A stretch of 64,000 bases of DNA. It comes from Xiphydria camelus. Taxonomy: Eukaryota; Arthropoda; Insecta; Hymenoptera; Xiphydriidae. Positions 23,166 through 37,400 of this stretch are shown piece by piece. The notes beneath the pieces were generated by a model. The model saw only the letters and a list, made by a program, of their open reading frames with translations, was not told where the DNA came from and did no database searches. Numbering within the stretch: the stretch's first letter is position 1; every line of letters begins with the position of its first letter. A program made the position numbers and the translations under genes. Where the stretch lies: contig OY783194.1 of assembly GCA_963678675.1 (NCBI GenBank), positions 30,420,278 to 30,484,277 on the forward strand. Direction: 5' to 3'.

Positions 23166-24300
23166 AGACGTATTTTGAGAACCGTAACGTCGAGATATTC
23201 GTACATTCTTATACGGTTCTTATATCTGATTTATAGCTGATATCAGGAGCACATAATACACGGAAAAATGCTGATATAAAAAGTAAAAGTTTTAAATATC
23301 ATCTTATAAATGCAACTGCACTCCATGCACAATTAATTATACTCTATATGTAAACTGTACCCGGCTCTGCTATATAATTTTACATTTTCCTAGTAAATAA
23401 AAAATTGTTCTGATATAAATTTAACATTGCCCTACCTCTTCCACATAATAAGCATAGGCAGTGTTACAATTTACAGCAACTAGAGTACTCTATACATTAC
23501 ATTTTTGTCCGTGTAGAAAATCCTAAAATCATTTCCAAACTATGTTCCAAAAACGCTCACGTTCTCCACCCCCGACGATCCACGCGCGTTTACCCAACGC
23601 ACACGTCCGGCGACAACATCCCGCGTAAAGGGACTCGGCATCGAAAACACGAGAGCCAGCGGCACATGTCGCAGAAGAGCGCGTGTCATCGCGCACGAGC
23701 TGCATATCTGGCTTGCATCCATATGCAGATCCTCATTGATATGACAACATTTACATACTGCATATTCGCTCTGGGCCATATACTCGCCCGCCGATCCCCC
23801 CATTGTTGGCTTTCGGACCCGATGCTGGGTCCACCAGTGCGTTTGATTGACATTATTGGTCGCGCCGCTGACACCAGATTACATTTCTATTTGCATACAT
23901 TCTCGGGGCAGTTTGCTCCGTTATTTTTGCGAGGTATACGCCCCATCGTCTCCCCGCACGATGTGGCGCGTTAGAGGGGAGGGGAGGAGCAGCGAAGGGG
24001 TGTCAGCGAATTTTCCGCAAATGGAAAACGACCCCCGTGTCGTTTCGGGTCGAACGCTGTATGTGGATACGACGATATACGGGGAAGGTAGAAGTTGCGT
24101 ATTCGCGAACGTTGCAAAATATCACGCTGGAAATGCGCGCGCCGTTAAGTATTATATTTTCCAGATGATATCAACAGTATGCAATTTACATAAATTTTGA
24201 TTCACAAACTCAGTTACTTCGTTATTTTAAATTGTACACGCGATTCACGATTATTAAAATTCACAAATATTACCTCCGATGCTCTCCAAATTGTTAAATA

Positions 24301-24551
24301 CACCGAGAAAAAGTATATTTGTAGTTTACAAATGTTTGTTTGCATATGGCGAAATAAACGTTTTATTATACCAAGGAAATAGTCGTTAACTATTACGATA
24401 TTTATTGAGCACAATTTGATCCTTTGAGGTATTCGTGTGAGATAAATATTTTAATAATTATACCATGTATTTCCTTGGTCCGACGAAATATTTATTTCGC
24501 CGTATTTAAAATTACATTTATTAACTATTCATAAACTGTCTTCTCGGTATA
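24301..24551. mobile_element. MITE family D, near-intact copy
   Basis: Ends caccgagaaaaagtata and aaactgtcttctcggta; the interior closely follows 9046-9302. The GAATAAATA-type arms pair across the centre. Confidence 0.85.
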
Positions 24552-26221
24552 CCTGCCAGCTCATTCCGATTAATCTGCTCCCCCTGGCAGTGGAGAGAGG
24601 TAACGAATTTAAAGCCTCGCCCCTGTGCAATTTTTTCTCGCTCCGTAAGTCTCGCACGCTCGAACCGTACAGCCCGCCTCCCCTGTATAGAGTCGCGGCG
24701 CATTTTAGGGTGTCAGGTATCTAATACGGTGCTTACACGCGACGGACGGATTATACGCGGCTCCAATTAATTAAAGGTGCTTCGTTATACTCCCCTATCC
24801 CGCGCAACTTGTACCTTCCTCATTCTCACGATCGCCTCGCCAATGGGGCTCGATAAAGAGAACGATTTTCTAAAGGAGCGAGTAACGGTGATAAAGTTCA
24901 CAGATTCTGGCTGATCAGGTCCCGGCCAAAAGAACAATGGGAAGCCGCGTACAAAAGGGCGCGTGTCAGGGCTCATTGTGGTTGGCCCTTTATTGGCGCT
25001 CTCTCTCTTCCTCGCTCTTCTCGGCTCTCGTCGTCCGTGAAATATGGGGACTCGTATATATGCACGCGCGATTAATTCGCCCGCGATATATATCGAAGGA
25101 GGAAGGAATTGAAAATTTCTCGCGCGTGGTTTGCCACAGGACGGACACGCGCGCGCGGCAGGTCGAACGGAACAAACGAGGGCAGGGAAGTGAATAAACG
25201 GATGAATGACTCGTGTGAGACTCGATCGTCGTCACGTGGATATTTTTTGCGCGTTTAAGCGGGCCTGGGAGTCAACAGGAAATTCTGATTTCCAGCCCTT
25301 CGGAATCATCTTTCCTCAAATTACAAGTCCCATACAGTTCCACATTTTTAACCAATGATGTTTACGCAAAATTATTTCACCGGTTTCTCCGTAATTATCC
25401 ATTTTCGCGAAGCGATATATTTTTTCTCGAAATCTACGTGCCAATACAATCGGCTCAGGCTACGACTCAAATTAATAAAAATATTATTATCATAACAGCA
25501 TATCCACCGTCGTATTCCGGATTGTCTGCGTACTAGAAGTAGTTTTATTATTTTCCGATTTCGTTACTCTCGCATGGTGGTTATGATTTCAGGAAATAAT
25601 TTCAATCTATTTATATATATGAAACGAGTGCATTCACTTTACGATTTTCGTTTTAATCGCGGAGAAAAGTAGTGAAATAAATTCTACTTACAAAAATTAA
25701 ATTCCACATTTGCCCATCGCTAGTTTTATTTCACAATACCCTATACGCTCGCTTCATGCACCTAATGCAATTTAGAAAGTAATCTTATATTCTTTTATCC
25801 CTACACTTTTTCGCGCGGTCTTTCTTATCGGTAACTACAGGAGTTGGCGCGATAACGTTTGCGGCTGTCTATAACCGTCTTCGTCACAGATAATGTATTT
25901 TAATCTCAACGACGAGGAATCGATAATAAAACTCAGTCACGGCCGGGGACTTTAGACTTCTATATTTTCGTGTCACTCAATTACATCCGCTAATAGCGTA
26001 ACCAGCCACGAGCGAAAGACACGAGCGAGTCCCGAGGAGCCGTGTGGTCGAGATAAATAAGGAAAAGGAAGCGATACGCGAGTATGGAATTGGGACATGA
26101 ATGTATAGAATAATATTATCTAGCGATGCGTGTTCCCTTATCGTGCGAGCGCTCGCTGTGAAACCGTGCGCAGTGACCTTGTGGCGTAGATAGTAAAATT
26201 CCGTCGTTGTAATTTAGCCCT

Positions 26222-26588
26222 ACACTGAGAGAAATTTATAGGTCGCACACAGCAATAAGTACGCTATGATAGCTATACTTTAGCCTTAAGGCTAAATGAG
26301 GTTGACTAGAGAGTATAGGTAATATAACAATATCAAATAGTAACAAGAGCAATACGTATTGTTGAAATAACTATACGCATAGCTAAAACAACTATAGATA
26401 CGTATAGCTGAAGTAACTATACGTATAGTTAAAATAGAAACTCGTTTAAGATACAAACCAAGGGACCGACAGAATTTCGTATTAAACGGGTTTTACTGTA
26501 CGTATTGCTATGGCTTAACTAGAAATTATTCTTATATTAATAAGCTACTGGAATTGCCGTACAACCTATAAAATTTCTCTCAGTGTAC
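26222..26588. mobile_element. MITE family E, uninterrupted copy
   Basis: About 367 bp with termini cactgagagaaatttatagg and ataaaatttctctcagtgta. The centre contains repeated tatacgtatag-type palindromes. Confidence 0.87.
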
Positions 26589-29329
26589 ATTGAATAGGGA
26601 ACACAATTAAGCTCTATAAAGAGCAGAATCCTACTTATTATCATAGATAACTTTATTTCCAAATAGTAAATTTTGATAAAAATGCATTATTAGACTTTCC
26701 GATCTCCGGATGAAGTTTTTCAAGAACCTAACAAAATAGCGAGACTCTCGTGATAGCGCGACGCATTGTTCGGCGTCACCTCCTTCCGAGTCGCTCGATC
26801 TAAACAAACACGAACCGCTGCGCCTGCAGAAGCTTATCACGCGCTATCGGATTTTCCATATAAGGTTTTGCTAGCGAAGGTGCGTAGGTAATTCTGGATG
26901 AGTCAGCCTATGCCCGTCATCGCGGACCACGCTGCATCACCCGTGCAATTAATTGTACATATATTTGACGAGCCTAGATAAAGCGGAAATTTGCGGAAGG
27001 TCACACACGTTGCAGTAAAAATGTTTCCCGGAATATCGTCTGACCGGCGGCCGCCCCACCGTTTCAGTCTCGATAGCGGCGCGGTTCGACAAATTCTCGG
27101 AAATTTCCTCATTTTCTGAAAATATCGATGAGTTCGCTGATTCATCGGGACAGCTATTACGTCGGCACAGATGGATTGTATTGTGTTATTAATTCGTCGG
27201 AGTGCATATGGTGGTAAGTAAGCGTTCGTGCTTCGCCCTTGACGGAAGCAGTGGTCGAAAATAAATCAATGAATCAACACTCGCTACCGCAGTATAGGAG
27301 TTTATTTCTCTCGTTGTTTTATCGAATAAGTATTCTTATATGTTTTTGATATAGAGCCACGCTATGATTGACATTATTACTTATAAGACCATTACATTAA
27401 GAAGCAAAGGTGGTGATGCAGTATTCATGCGGAAGTGAGCATCATTCTGGTATTATTTCGTATTGCTTTCATTTCTGAAGTGCTTCTATCCATCTTGCCA
27501 TGAGCCGTTTCTTGCCATTTCTCGTTATCGAAGAACTTCTGATGCGATGGCACCGATAAAACCGTTAATCTATTTGTCCGTATATACGTATCAGTCTGTG
27601 TATCGATCTATTTCTTTATCCGTTCGTCATCTTCGCCTTTCTTCGCCGTTCATCACGATCCAAAAGGAGGAGTTTACTCCTTCTTGCTCCTTTCTTTCGT
27701 ACCTCCTGGACCATGAAAATCTATAATCAACAAAGAGAGAGTGCGAGATAAATACTTAGACCCCAGCCAAAAATTACTACGAGCCAATTTCCCTTGTCCC
27801 CCCCCATGAACCACCCCCAAAAGCAATTCTCACGTCAGCCCTTAGCGCGCAAAACCCCGATAAACCCAAGAATTCTGCGGCACCCGCCGAACAGGAGAAC
27901 ACGAAGCGCGAGAGCGATCGAAGCTCACCACCCCGATTTCCCACATACCTCCACACATTCACGCGCGACGACACCGCGCGTGTTCGGCAAACACCAGTCG
28001 AGATCGTCCCACTTCATCCCCTGCCCCGAATTCACCCCCGGAGAGAGCGCCGTCGATAATCTGAAAAACCCTGGAGCACGACCAAGGGGAGCAGGGGAGC
28101 AAGAGTGGCGAGGCTACCTGTGTGCCTGATTTTCCACGCGCGGTACCTCGTATAAGCGAGCGAAATGAATCACATTATCGGTCGGCCGACGGCTGTGCCG
28201 ATAGCGGCGGAGAGAGAAAAAAAAAGGCGATAAGCCCCGGCGACAGGCCGTCTAGCGATACGACGTCGAGTCCCAACCGCGTGAGTCTGTGCGCGTGGCC
28301 ACGCTGCACACACGCACCCCACACGTGTCGCGCGTCGTTCGTGCCACGCACACGTAGGAGGCGTCATCGCGTTACACCTGCGCACATATGTACCTAGCTG
28401 GTTACGTCTCGAGAAACGCTTACCTGGCCGCCTATCCGCGTTGTTTGCCCGCGCGACGAGGTTCCCTTCGAGATTAAATACCTGCCGTTGCTATATCGGG
28501 TCGTTACTACTCGCGCGGTCGACTCGCAAGGCTGTTCGGAGGATGATTCATTGGGAGAGGGAAAGGAGAGCGCGCGGGGATGAAATCGTGACGATTGCTG
28601 AAAGCGACTCGATGGGTGCAGGTGTAGTTCGGTCGGGGACGTGACCCCTGGGTAACTTTGCCGCGGTCCTCCTCGCTGCGGGGCTCGGGTATTGTCATCT
28701 GGTACCTCCGATGGCTTTCCGCGCGGCGGTTCTCGGAAGCGCGGGCAGGAAATTTGCCGGCAAGATCATCGCGCGGTTATGATTAAAGGGCAATTCATTA
28801 GGAACCGCGCGCGAGCACGTGCTGAAATTGGAACGGCACTCGGGAGGCGGGTGCAGGTGTGCGGTTTGACTTTGCCGCGACGTGGCCGCGGGGTGTTTTG
28901 GGTAATTTTCATGAAGCGGGTCCCCGCGAGTGCCGTTGTCTCGCTTTTCGAAGAGTAATTTCGAGTATCGTTGTTAAACCTTAGACGTATAGGTCGGGTC
29001 TGCGGGACCCGGCGGTAAAAATAAATACTGTAACTTGTAATTAATGGTCGATTGATTTACGTTTATTTCAATTTTCCGATGATAATATGTTTAGTGCAAT
29101 ATGAAAAAGCATGTATAATATCTAAAATTATTTTCTTCGCTGAAAGAACATTCCATTTTATAATCAAAATTCCCACAGGAGTGAAATTTTTCACGCGTAC
29201 ATCTAAGGGTTTATGCGGTTCGCGGCCCCGCCTCATCGGTGTCTTTAGTCTGTCTCGTTAAAAAATTCGCGCGAATAACACGTCGAACTAGCGCGTAGCT
29301 GGTACCCGAATTTTTCCTGGAAGATACGC

Positions 29330-29694
29330 ACATCGATAGAAGAATTTATTTGTAGTTGATAAACGTATACTTGATTATAGCGAAAGAGATATTTCTTTGG
29401 GCCAAGTAAATATACGTTAATTATCAGAATGTCTCTTTCATTAAAATAGAAATAGAGTAGTAGCTAACGAATATTTCCTTAGCCCAAAAAAATATTTCTT
29501 TCACCATAATCAAGCATACGTACGTTAACTGTAAGAGTCTATGGACAATGGAAAGAATAAGGAACAGCGCTTCACATATGTCACATATACGCTAACAGCA
29601 TACGTATGTGTAACGTATGCGAAGCACTGCTCCTTATTCCTGTTCCCTATTCCTTCATAGTGCATGGACCCTGAATAAACTGTTTTTTCAGTGT
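29330..29694. mobile_element. MITE family D, copy with a nested palindrome
   Basis: The outer element runs from about 29330 to the terminus ctgttttttcagtgta. Its right arm (gttaactgta ... aataaactg) is interrupted by a different palindromic element at 29533-29673. Confidence 0.8.
29533..29673. mobile_element. Nested palindromic element inside family D
   Basis: About 140 bp. Outer arms read agtctatggacaatg and catagtgcatggaccct; inner arms are aataaggaacagcgcttc and gaagcactgctccttatt, and the centre has cacatatgtc...catacgtatgtg. It interrupts sequence that is continuous in the copy at 4494-4674. Confidence 0.75.
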
Positions 29695-31112
29695 ATGTGA
29701 ATTATCCAGAAGAACACGCGACACGCATATCGCTCCGGATAATTGCACAAACTTTACACCGGAAAAACCGCGACTTCCTCCGTCGCACTAATCCCGCGAG
29801 TCATTTGTTTTCGCGTATAGATTCACGCCCCGTATTTGCATCCCCGGACCATTAGCATACCGCAAATCACGCGGCGGAGCAACTTGCGCGAACGAGTGAG
29901 TTATGGCAGAAAGGGTTGAATTATGTACGGAATTATTCAAGCGCCGAATTTATGCCGTGTCGACGACTGGTCCGGGGGTTGGAGTGATATTAATTGCTGG
30001 GACAAAAAATGTTGCCGCTGCGAAGGTGGCGCGTCTTGGAGGTCGCGCAACGGTGTGGCGAGTGGACGTTAATTAAGCTCGCGGCGCGGGGAATAAGATA
30101 AATTAGAAGATACGGCGATTGGATTTAATAAACTAGAAAGTGTCGCGGGCGATCACATTTTAATCGTTGTTCGAAAATTTGAAGCGTCGCACCCTCTCGT
30201 GATCGATACGATCTCCTCTGCACCCTCTGTCTCGCTCGCATGCTACCACCGCGAGCCGATCGCGACCAATCGCGATGCGTCGCTTTCAAATAGTGGCGAA
30301 ACCTTTCAGCGCCCGAGCGCATCGCGCGCGGACTTTGCGCTTAATAATTGACGGAGGCAATTAGATTAAAACGCGAAGAACAATAGATTCGCGTGAGCCC
30401 GTCCAATTTGCGTATCGGCCAATTGGTCTTATCGTCGGGAGATAACGAAACTGATACGGCTCTACCTCATTTCCTCGCGTGAGTACCGGTATCCGCCGAA
30501 TCGTCCGAGCGGATGCCGGTATTCATGCGCGCCTCGCTATATATTTATATACTAGAGTATTCGTATGAATTCGTGGAACGAGGGAAATTAATAACGCGTT
30601 TAACTGGCGCTTATCGCAGTGGGGATGCAACTGGGGGATGCGACGATAAATAATACGCGGAGCTAATCTAAGAAATGTAACGATGAAAGTATTGTAACAA
30701 AATAATGTTCATGAAGCGCAAGTAAAAAGATCTCCTCGGCTATTTATACTAAACGCGAAAAAAAAAAAGTATTTATTGGAATATCTAAACAGCGAGGAAA
30801 ATGAAAGTAATTATCCGAGATAAGGTTCGCCAATATCAAGAAGACCGCTCTATAATTACTGCCGACAGGAAATGAGACAACTCGTCCATGCTCTTGCGTC
30901 TCGGAGATGAGTTCGAGGAAACGTTAGTCTGAAAACCTCGCTATTTTCCGTCACCGGGTGACTTGCGTCCGCTACATTTTTATATCAATAAAAATGGACA
31001 TTTTTTATATTTTTCTAGGAAATAGAAAATTTATCAATGAATTTTTATAAATTAAAACTGAATTACTTTGCGACGATTAAATTAATGAAAATTTCTTTCC
31101 GAAAGATTTTCT

Positions 31113-31372
31113 ATAAGGAGAAAAAGAATTAGATCTACTGAACATTTCTTACAGGGTTACAAGCAATTATTAATTTACGCCAATGAAATTTTGTAATTAT
31201 TACCACAATTAAACATCTTTTATTTAAAATCATATGGAATATAGTATATAATTGCAGGAAAGAAATATGTAATTAATATATGAAAAAAAATCAAATTGGT
31301 GTTGATAAATAATTACTCACAATCCCGCAAGTAATTTTTAGAAGATCCAACTAATTCTTTTTCCCAGTATAC
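31113..31372. mobile_element. MITE family A, copy 2
   Basis: About 260 bp with the same termini (ggagaaaaagaatt and aattctttttccc) and the same interior order as the copy at 1392-1647, but more diverged. No open frame. Confidence 0.8.
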
Positions 31373-31966
31373 AAATCTCCAATTTTGATATAATTAAATA
31401 CCAACAAATAAAAATGAAAATGCGAATATATTACATCGATTAAAGGGAAAACCGGTAACCGCAGCTATTGACACTGCTCGAAAATGTCATCAAAACCTTC
31501 CACCGGAACCCGGCCACGGCGCGAAAAGCCGCGTCCAAGAGGGAAATAATTGAACGAGGATAATTTTCGGAGGGCGCACCGATGAGCGGAACGCGCGGAG
31601 ACATATAATTATACCGCGTTTAAATGGCAGACCGAACCTTCCACGCGTCTCTATTATGATGCATGGGAGTCGAATTTCAACCCCACGGGCTAGCCGCACA
31701 GCAACCCCACGGTATTGTCGGCTTAATAATACCCCGGCGTACCAAGTGCGGGCCCACCCCGTACGCCACTGACACCATATAATCACATCTCTCGAGCGAC
31801 GTCTAGTCATGATTCATACATATTACGAATATCAAACGCTCCAAAGGCGAGCAAATATCGGCGTTTCGCGGTCCGATCTGATCGGAAGAAGGTAAATCCG
31901 CGATTGTGCTTATCGTTCGTTCGGCTGGATTATTTCTGAAGGACGTGTGCGATTACCTAATATTGG

Positions 31967-32196
31967 TACACTGAGAAAAAAAAATGATATATATTTAATT
32001 AAATCGGCGTTTACGGGAGGGGAAATGCAGAATTATTTGTTTCGACTAATAAATTTGGTTATAGCGATTAACGGCTATTCGAAGGACACAGGCTGTAATC
32101 CATTTTACTCAATTATTAGTCCAAAGAACTTGATCTGTATTTCCCCACCTATAACCGCCGATGTAGTTAAATATACTGCATTTTTTTCTCAGTAAT
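31967..32196. mobile_element. MITE family I, copy 1
   Basis: Ends tacactgagaaaaaaaaa and tttttttctcagta. The interior pairs aaatcggcgtttacggg with the reverse of cctataaccgccgattta-type sequence. Second copy at 49910-50130. Confidence 0.87.
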
Positions 32197-32684
32197 ACAA
32201 TCGGATTGCTTCGATTCGTGCAATTATCCCTCGATATTCCTTTCTCCTACGCTCGATGGCGAAACAATTTTTAATTAATCATTTTCATCAATTAATTAAT
32301 TCGCATGACCATGCGTAATTATTTATTTTTGCACTTGCGATAAGTTACGACGTTTCCACTTGGCCGAATATTTCGCTATCCGCATATTTAGACGCAAGCG
32401 ATGATAAGTTACATCAGTTCTATTGTTCATTGGGTTAAATTGACGAATTCGTTTATCTCCAAAGATAAGCAAGCGTTTTGCAGATAAGCATCTTCCTCCG
32501 CCTTTCGGATTGGCAAAGTATGTTCTCGAATGACGAATCGATCATATCTCCAACGAGCGAAAGGTACAACAGATTTTGACAGCACGAAGTTTAAGCTAAG
32601 GAAGTTAAGGGTCCTCGAGCGTGAGAAACAGGGTAAAGAGAAGGGAGAAAAGGCGAGGAAATTTTGCGCACTTCTTTCTCCTAA

Positions 32685-33013
32685 ATATAGGGTCAGATAA
32701 ATAAAATAGGCTTATCAAATTAAACTCTTCCTCGATGGCTAGCGGATGACACAAGCTCAGTTGGGTAGAAGCTTGCGGTAGCAGGAAATAAGTGATTTAA
32801 AATAGGAATCGATCGACACAATGATGTTCATTTATTTTATATTTGCGTGTCTCGTCTCGGTCGAAGCTGTCAACCGATTCCCATTTTAAATCATTTATTT
32901 CGTATTTCCGTAAGCTTCTACCGCGCTCACAGCTCGTGTCACCCGCTAGTCATCGAGCAAAAGTTTAAACTTGTAAGCCTACTTTATTTATTTGGCATTT
33001 TATTTAGGAGAAA
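32685..33013. mobile_element. Long inverted-repeat element, about 330 bp
   Basis: Two arms of about 130 bp pair over most of their length: ctcgatggctagcggatgac at the left and the reverse complement of gtcacccgctagtcatcgag at the right; likewise gtagaagcttgcgg and ccgtaagcttctac. The loop is short. It may be a MITE with large arms. Confidence 0.82.
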
Positions 33014-33477
33014 GTAGCGTACAAAATTTCCTCGTCTCTCAACCCTTTCCTTTACCCTATTCCCCACGCTCGAGGATCCTTAATTCTGATTTCTCGCACC
33101 CGATAACGATCCCATTCCTTCATGACGTCGAAGCGAGCCAAACGAGTGCAACGGCTCGCGTTCTCCGCGATCTTCGGAGCGTCGCGGCTTCTCCCGTGAT
33201 CGCTTCGCATCCGCGATCGCGCTATGCGAATTATGAGCGCAACCGCCACTTACAAAGCGCAGGGCATTACTACGTCAAGCGCGCAGCGGTGATCGGCGGA
33301 TTCTCAGGATTCCGTCTTCCTGGAAAATTCTGTCTCCGTCGTCCTCTTCCTCTCTCCGACGCGTAATCCCAGTTTCTCCCTCCCTTTCTCCTCGGATGTA
33401 ATCTCGCATCCCTCCCTCTTTCCCCGACGAGTTGCCGCGCCGTGGCGCGTTCCCTCCCATCGCTTCAAAAAACCGAC

Positions 33478-33587
33478 GAGCGCGCGCGCGAGCTGCCGCA
33501 ATTTCATCCAGTGTTGCGCGAGCGTCGAGCGCGCGCGCGAGCTGCCGCAATATCATCCAGTGTTGCGCGAGCGTCGAGCGCGCTTCC
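33478..33587. repeat. 49-bp tandem repeat, about 2.2 copies
   Basis: Units begin at 33478, 33527 and 33576 (the last partial). The first two differ at one or two positions (aatttcatcc against aatatcatcc). Each unit contains a CG run and gctgccgcaa. Confidence 0.9.
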
Positions 33588-33833
33588 ATACCACCCTCCG
33601 CTGCCGGGGCAAAATGGCGTTTCCACGGCGCGGGCGGGGTGAACTTCCTCATTGCCCCGCGTAACGATCTTCGGTAAATCTGGCTCATTTGTTGCCGTGT
33701 AATTCGAAGCGATCGAGGCGAGCGCGCGCGGGTTATCGGCGCGATAATAGCGCTTCGTTGTAGGGGTTAGGAATGGTGCTGAAGTACAGGCGTCAGAGGT
33801 TATTGAGAAAAAATTGACACGCTTTGGAAAACG

Positions 33834-34136
33834 TACACTGCGAGACAAATTTAGTAGAATCAACTAAACGTTTATTTGTATATTACTGACTAAATGTTTT
33901 ATCGACTCAAGTAATATTTATTTATCCCAATAACACATTTTTCTCATAAAACTACATCAACTTGCGCCAATAAATTATTTAGTTAGTTATATACAAATCA
34001 ATATTTAGTCGAATCTATTAAATTTATTCTACTGTGGGAGAAATAAATATTACTTGAGCCAATAAAATATTTAGTTAGTAATAAATTATACAAATAAATA
34101 TTTTGCCGAATCTATTAAATTTTTCTGCCAGTGTAG
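33834..34136. mobile_element. MITE family J (single copy)
   Basis: About 300 bp with termini acactgcgagacaaattta and aaatttttctgccagtgta. Repeated aaatatttagtcgaatctat blocks and their reverse complements fill the interior. Confidence 0.8.
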
Positions 34137-34185
34137 GATTAACACGCTGGGTCGTTGAAATGGATAACAATAATAAAATGACATT

Positions 34186-34403
34186 TCTTACTCGCTGGGA
34201 AAGAAACTTCAATCACTATTATCTCATTATTTATGAATTTTTGGTTTACATCGATATGAGGCTTTATTATTATATATTATAAATAAAATTGAAACCTCCG
34301 AAAAAGGATAATAGAAATATAAAAGCCAAAAGCTCTCATAGATAATGAGATAATAGTGGTTGAAGTTTTCTTTCTGCGGGCGAGTAAGTTTAGCCTCACA
34401 TGG
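34186..34403. mobile_element. MITE family H, copy 3
   Basis: About 218 bp: cttactcgctgggaaagaaac at the left and cgagtaagtttagcctcaca at the right. The interior is slightly rearranged relative to copies 2 and 4. Confidence 0.85.
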
Positions 34404-37400
34404 TGTATCTCAGCGAGTGGTTAATTTCTCCAGCCGCGACGTAGAACCCGACACACCCGAGCAAACATCTTTCCGAGTGCATCGATGTCTCTCCTAAATC
34501 CTCCGCCGCGCCGCTTCCCCTCCCGTTTACACTTCTTATCGAGAAGCGATTCCGAAGAAAATCCCCCTCTCCGACTCGTGCGACTCGGGCGCACCCCGAT
34601 ATCGCGGCTTTACGAGCGCGCGCGCCGCTTAAAATTCGAGCCCGCGCGCGCGCCTGTTTGATTTTCTTCTCAGATTCATCGCGGCTCAGCCCGCATGGCG
34701 AAAATCGAAAAAGGCCCGGCGGCGATGATACGAAAATAGTGGGGCACGCGCGCCGAGTGATCCGCGACACGTGTCGTCAATGCCGCAATCAACGTGGCTG
34801 ACTGACGTTCCCCGTTGCGGGCACCGGCCGGCGTCTAATGCGTTATTTATAGGCGATTTAAAACGGCCAGTGAATTGGTTTTCCTTTTACAATCCGGACG
34901 CGCCGGACGCCGCGGAAAAACCGTGGTCCTTTGTCGCTCGGACGAATCCACTTATCGGCCGGTCTCTGACCGTCGTTTCGTCGTACAATGTCCGGAGATT
35001 TCTTTTTTTTTCGGCCGGATTAAAGCGGACCCCGCGGTGAATAGATCGAGTCTCGGGATTTCGCGGCGGGATCTTTGCGCGGTCGTGACGCGCGAGGTGA
35101 TGCTGCGGATTTTTGTCGAGGACACTTTCGTCCTGGAGACGGGGTCGGCTCGAGTGGCCGAGAGAAATCATATGGGGATGCGGTGAATTAATTATTGATA
35201 GGAAACTGACCGCGCTGATTCGTTCGCTCGGCTATATTTTGGGGGATACGAATGGATCAAGGGGCGATGCTACGAGGGTTGCGCTTCGTGGAGATCGAAT
35301 GTCCGGGTCGAGATTCCGTCTCTTGCAAAGATTTAGTGGAATGATTGTTTCTTTGTTCTCCATTATTTTATAGGCATGAATAACGCTGCGGTGGATTAAT
35401 TTAGCTTCATAAAAAATTCCAAGTGATTTATAGCAGTTTTTTATAGCCGATATCTCTCTGTCTCCGTCTCATCGTTTTACGGAGTCTCGCACCACTACAA
35501 TTAATTCCTTCCCCCATTTCCTTTGTCATCCTTCGACGAGGAGCAGTCGTGAGCTTCTTTGCATCGGTCCTAATTCGGGAGGATTTGTTTCGGCACTTGG
35601 GGTGTGGTAAGCCGACATGAAACCAACACCCCGTCCTAATAACGAGGAATTATCACGGTAATACAATGCCCGCAATCCTCTTTGATGTCGCTCATGGAAA
35701 ATAATACTCCGCTAATAGAATAAGATTAGGTATTCATATTCCTCGCTCAGGCCACATAGTCGCCGTATCCTCCCTTCGGTGATAAATCCCGATTTTTTAA
35801 CTCGAAATCTCCTCATTAAATCTATGATTTTCGGAATTAGCGTGAAATAAATACATGCAATATAGGGTGGCCGAGAGTTCGATTTCAGATTTTTTGATTT
35901 TTGCGAAAATGTGAATCCCGCGATAGAACCTATAAGGAAAGACGTAAACCAATTGCAGGTCGCACTGAAGAAGAAGACACTTTACTTTTAATTATTATTG
36001 GGGAATTCATATCTACATCTCCCTTTACCGCTAAGGTGTAATTTCCATACATCGTAGCAGTCGAACCGACGGTCAGACGGTTTCCCGTGGTTCATTTCTC
36101 GTTAATCGTAGGGTCACGGTGGTTAATAGCCGAAGGACAGTACTCCAATAAGATCGCTCTGTGGCGGGGGTGAGTGGATATCGAAAGGTGAAAGCCAGTA
36201 TGTAATTATTTTATCCTCTCTGGCGTATAATTTAGGGTGAGGGGTCGGGAAGGTGGAAGCCACGACACAGCCTGAAGGGGCGTGTGGTATAGACAGGGCC
36301 AAGTGGGGTGCAACTGACAGCAGAAGACAATTAGCCTTCTGATACATACACGATCACACGTCACGCATTGCACTAGAATTCGCACGAGTATCGTTCCTGC
36401 AGTGATACACTTATGCATATGTGCGTCTATTAAGAAAGTTCGTTCGCACTTCGCATATTTCATAGATTGTGAGATTGTATTTTATGTAATTGAAATTGTA
36501 AAATTAATTGCATTCATCATGACAGTGATAAGATAATGAAACAATTCGGTCTTCCTGTAACAAAATATTAATATTTGCAAATTTATTTTGTAATCTGCAT
36601 ATATATTTAATTTAATCATACAAAAAAAATGTTCGAAAAAATAATTATTGGCAAAGTTTTAAGCCTGTTTCTCTGTATAACGTTATAACGTCATCGAAAC
36701 GCAAGAGAGATGCACTTATGCCAAGTAACGAGAGCGAAAGAGATAGGCTTACGACACAATGACATAGTTGCTGACATTTCTAAATGTCTTTTTCCAGCTA
36801 CAATAAGGCCGAAAATGGGAAATGAAAAAATACGGGGTAAATGATTTTGTTCAAACTTTCCAAATCTGCAGTAAAAAAATTTGTGGGAAAGCCGAATTCA
36901 GATTAGCTCGTTATTGATATTTTAATAATAGCATCGTATGTTATCTATTAATTCAATTAGTAAATTATCCAAAGTTTTTGTTTCATGGAACAATGAGATA
37001 TTGTAAGAGTCTTGTTTATTTTAAAAAAGCATCTAGCTATTGTAAATAATAATTGATCAGTACGAAAAATCTAATAGGTATTTCCTTCCAATAGACGTCG
37101 AAATTGGAGCCAAATGAATGACATACTCGCACATAGCGGGAGACTGACTTTCAGGGGCATTACCGAAATGCGGACGATTACCAATCGCCACATACGGTCG
37201 AGGAGCACCCTTCGGGACGGAATTATTTTACTTATCGGCACAGACATTTTACGGGCTATTTTTCCACTGGCAGGTACGGCATGGCTCTCGGTGACGATCG
37301 CACGATTGATAATGGCATATAGAGCGGTACCGTTCGACGTTCAATCACGGATGGCTAGTGTCAAATTACACAGACAGAAGTTAGTACCCGTTTAACATCG

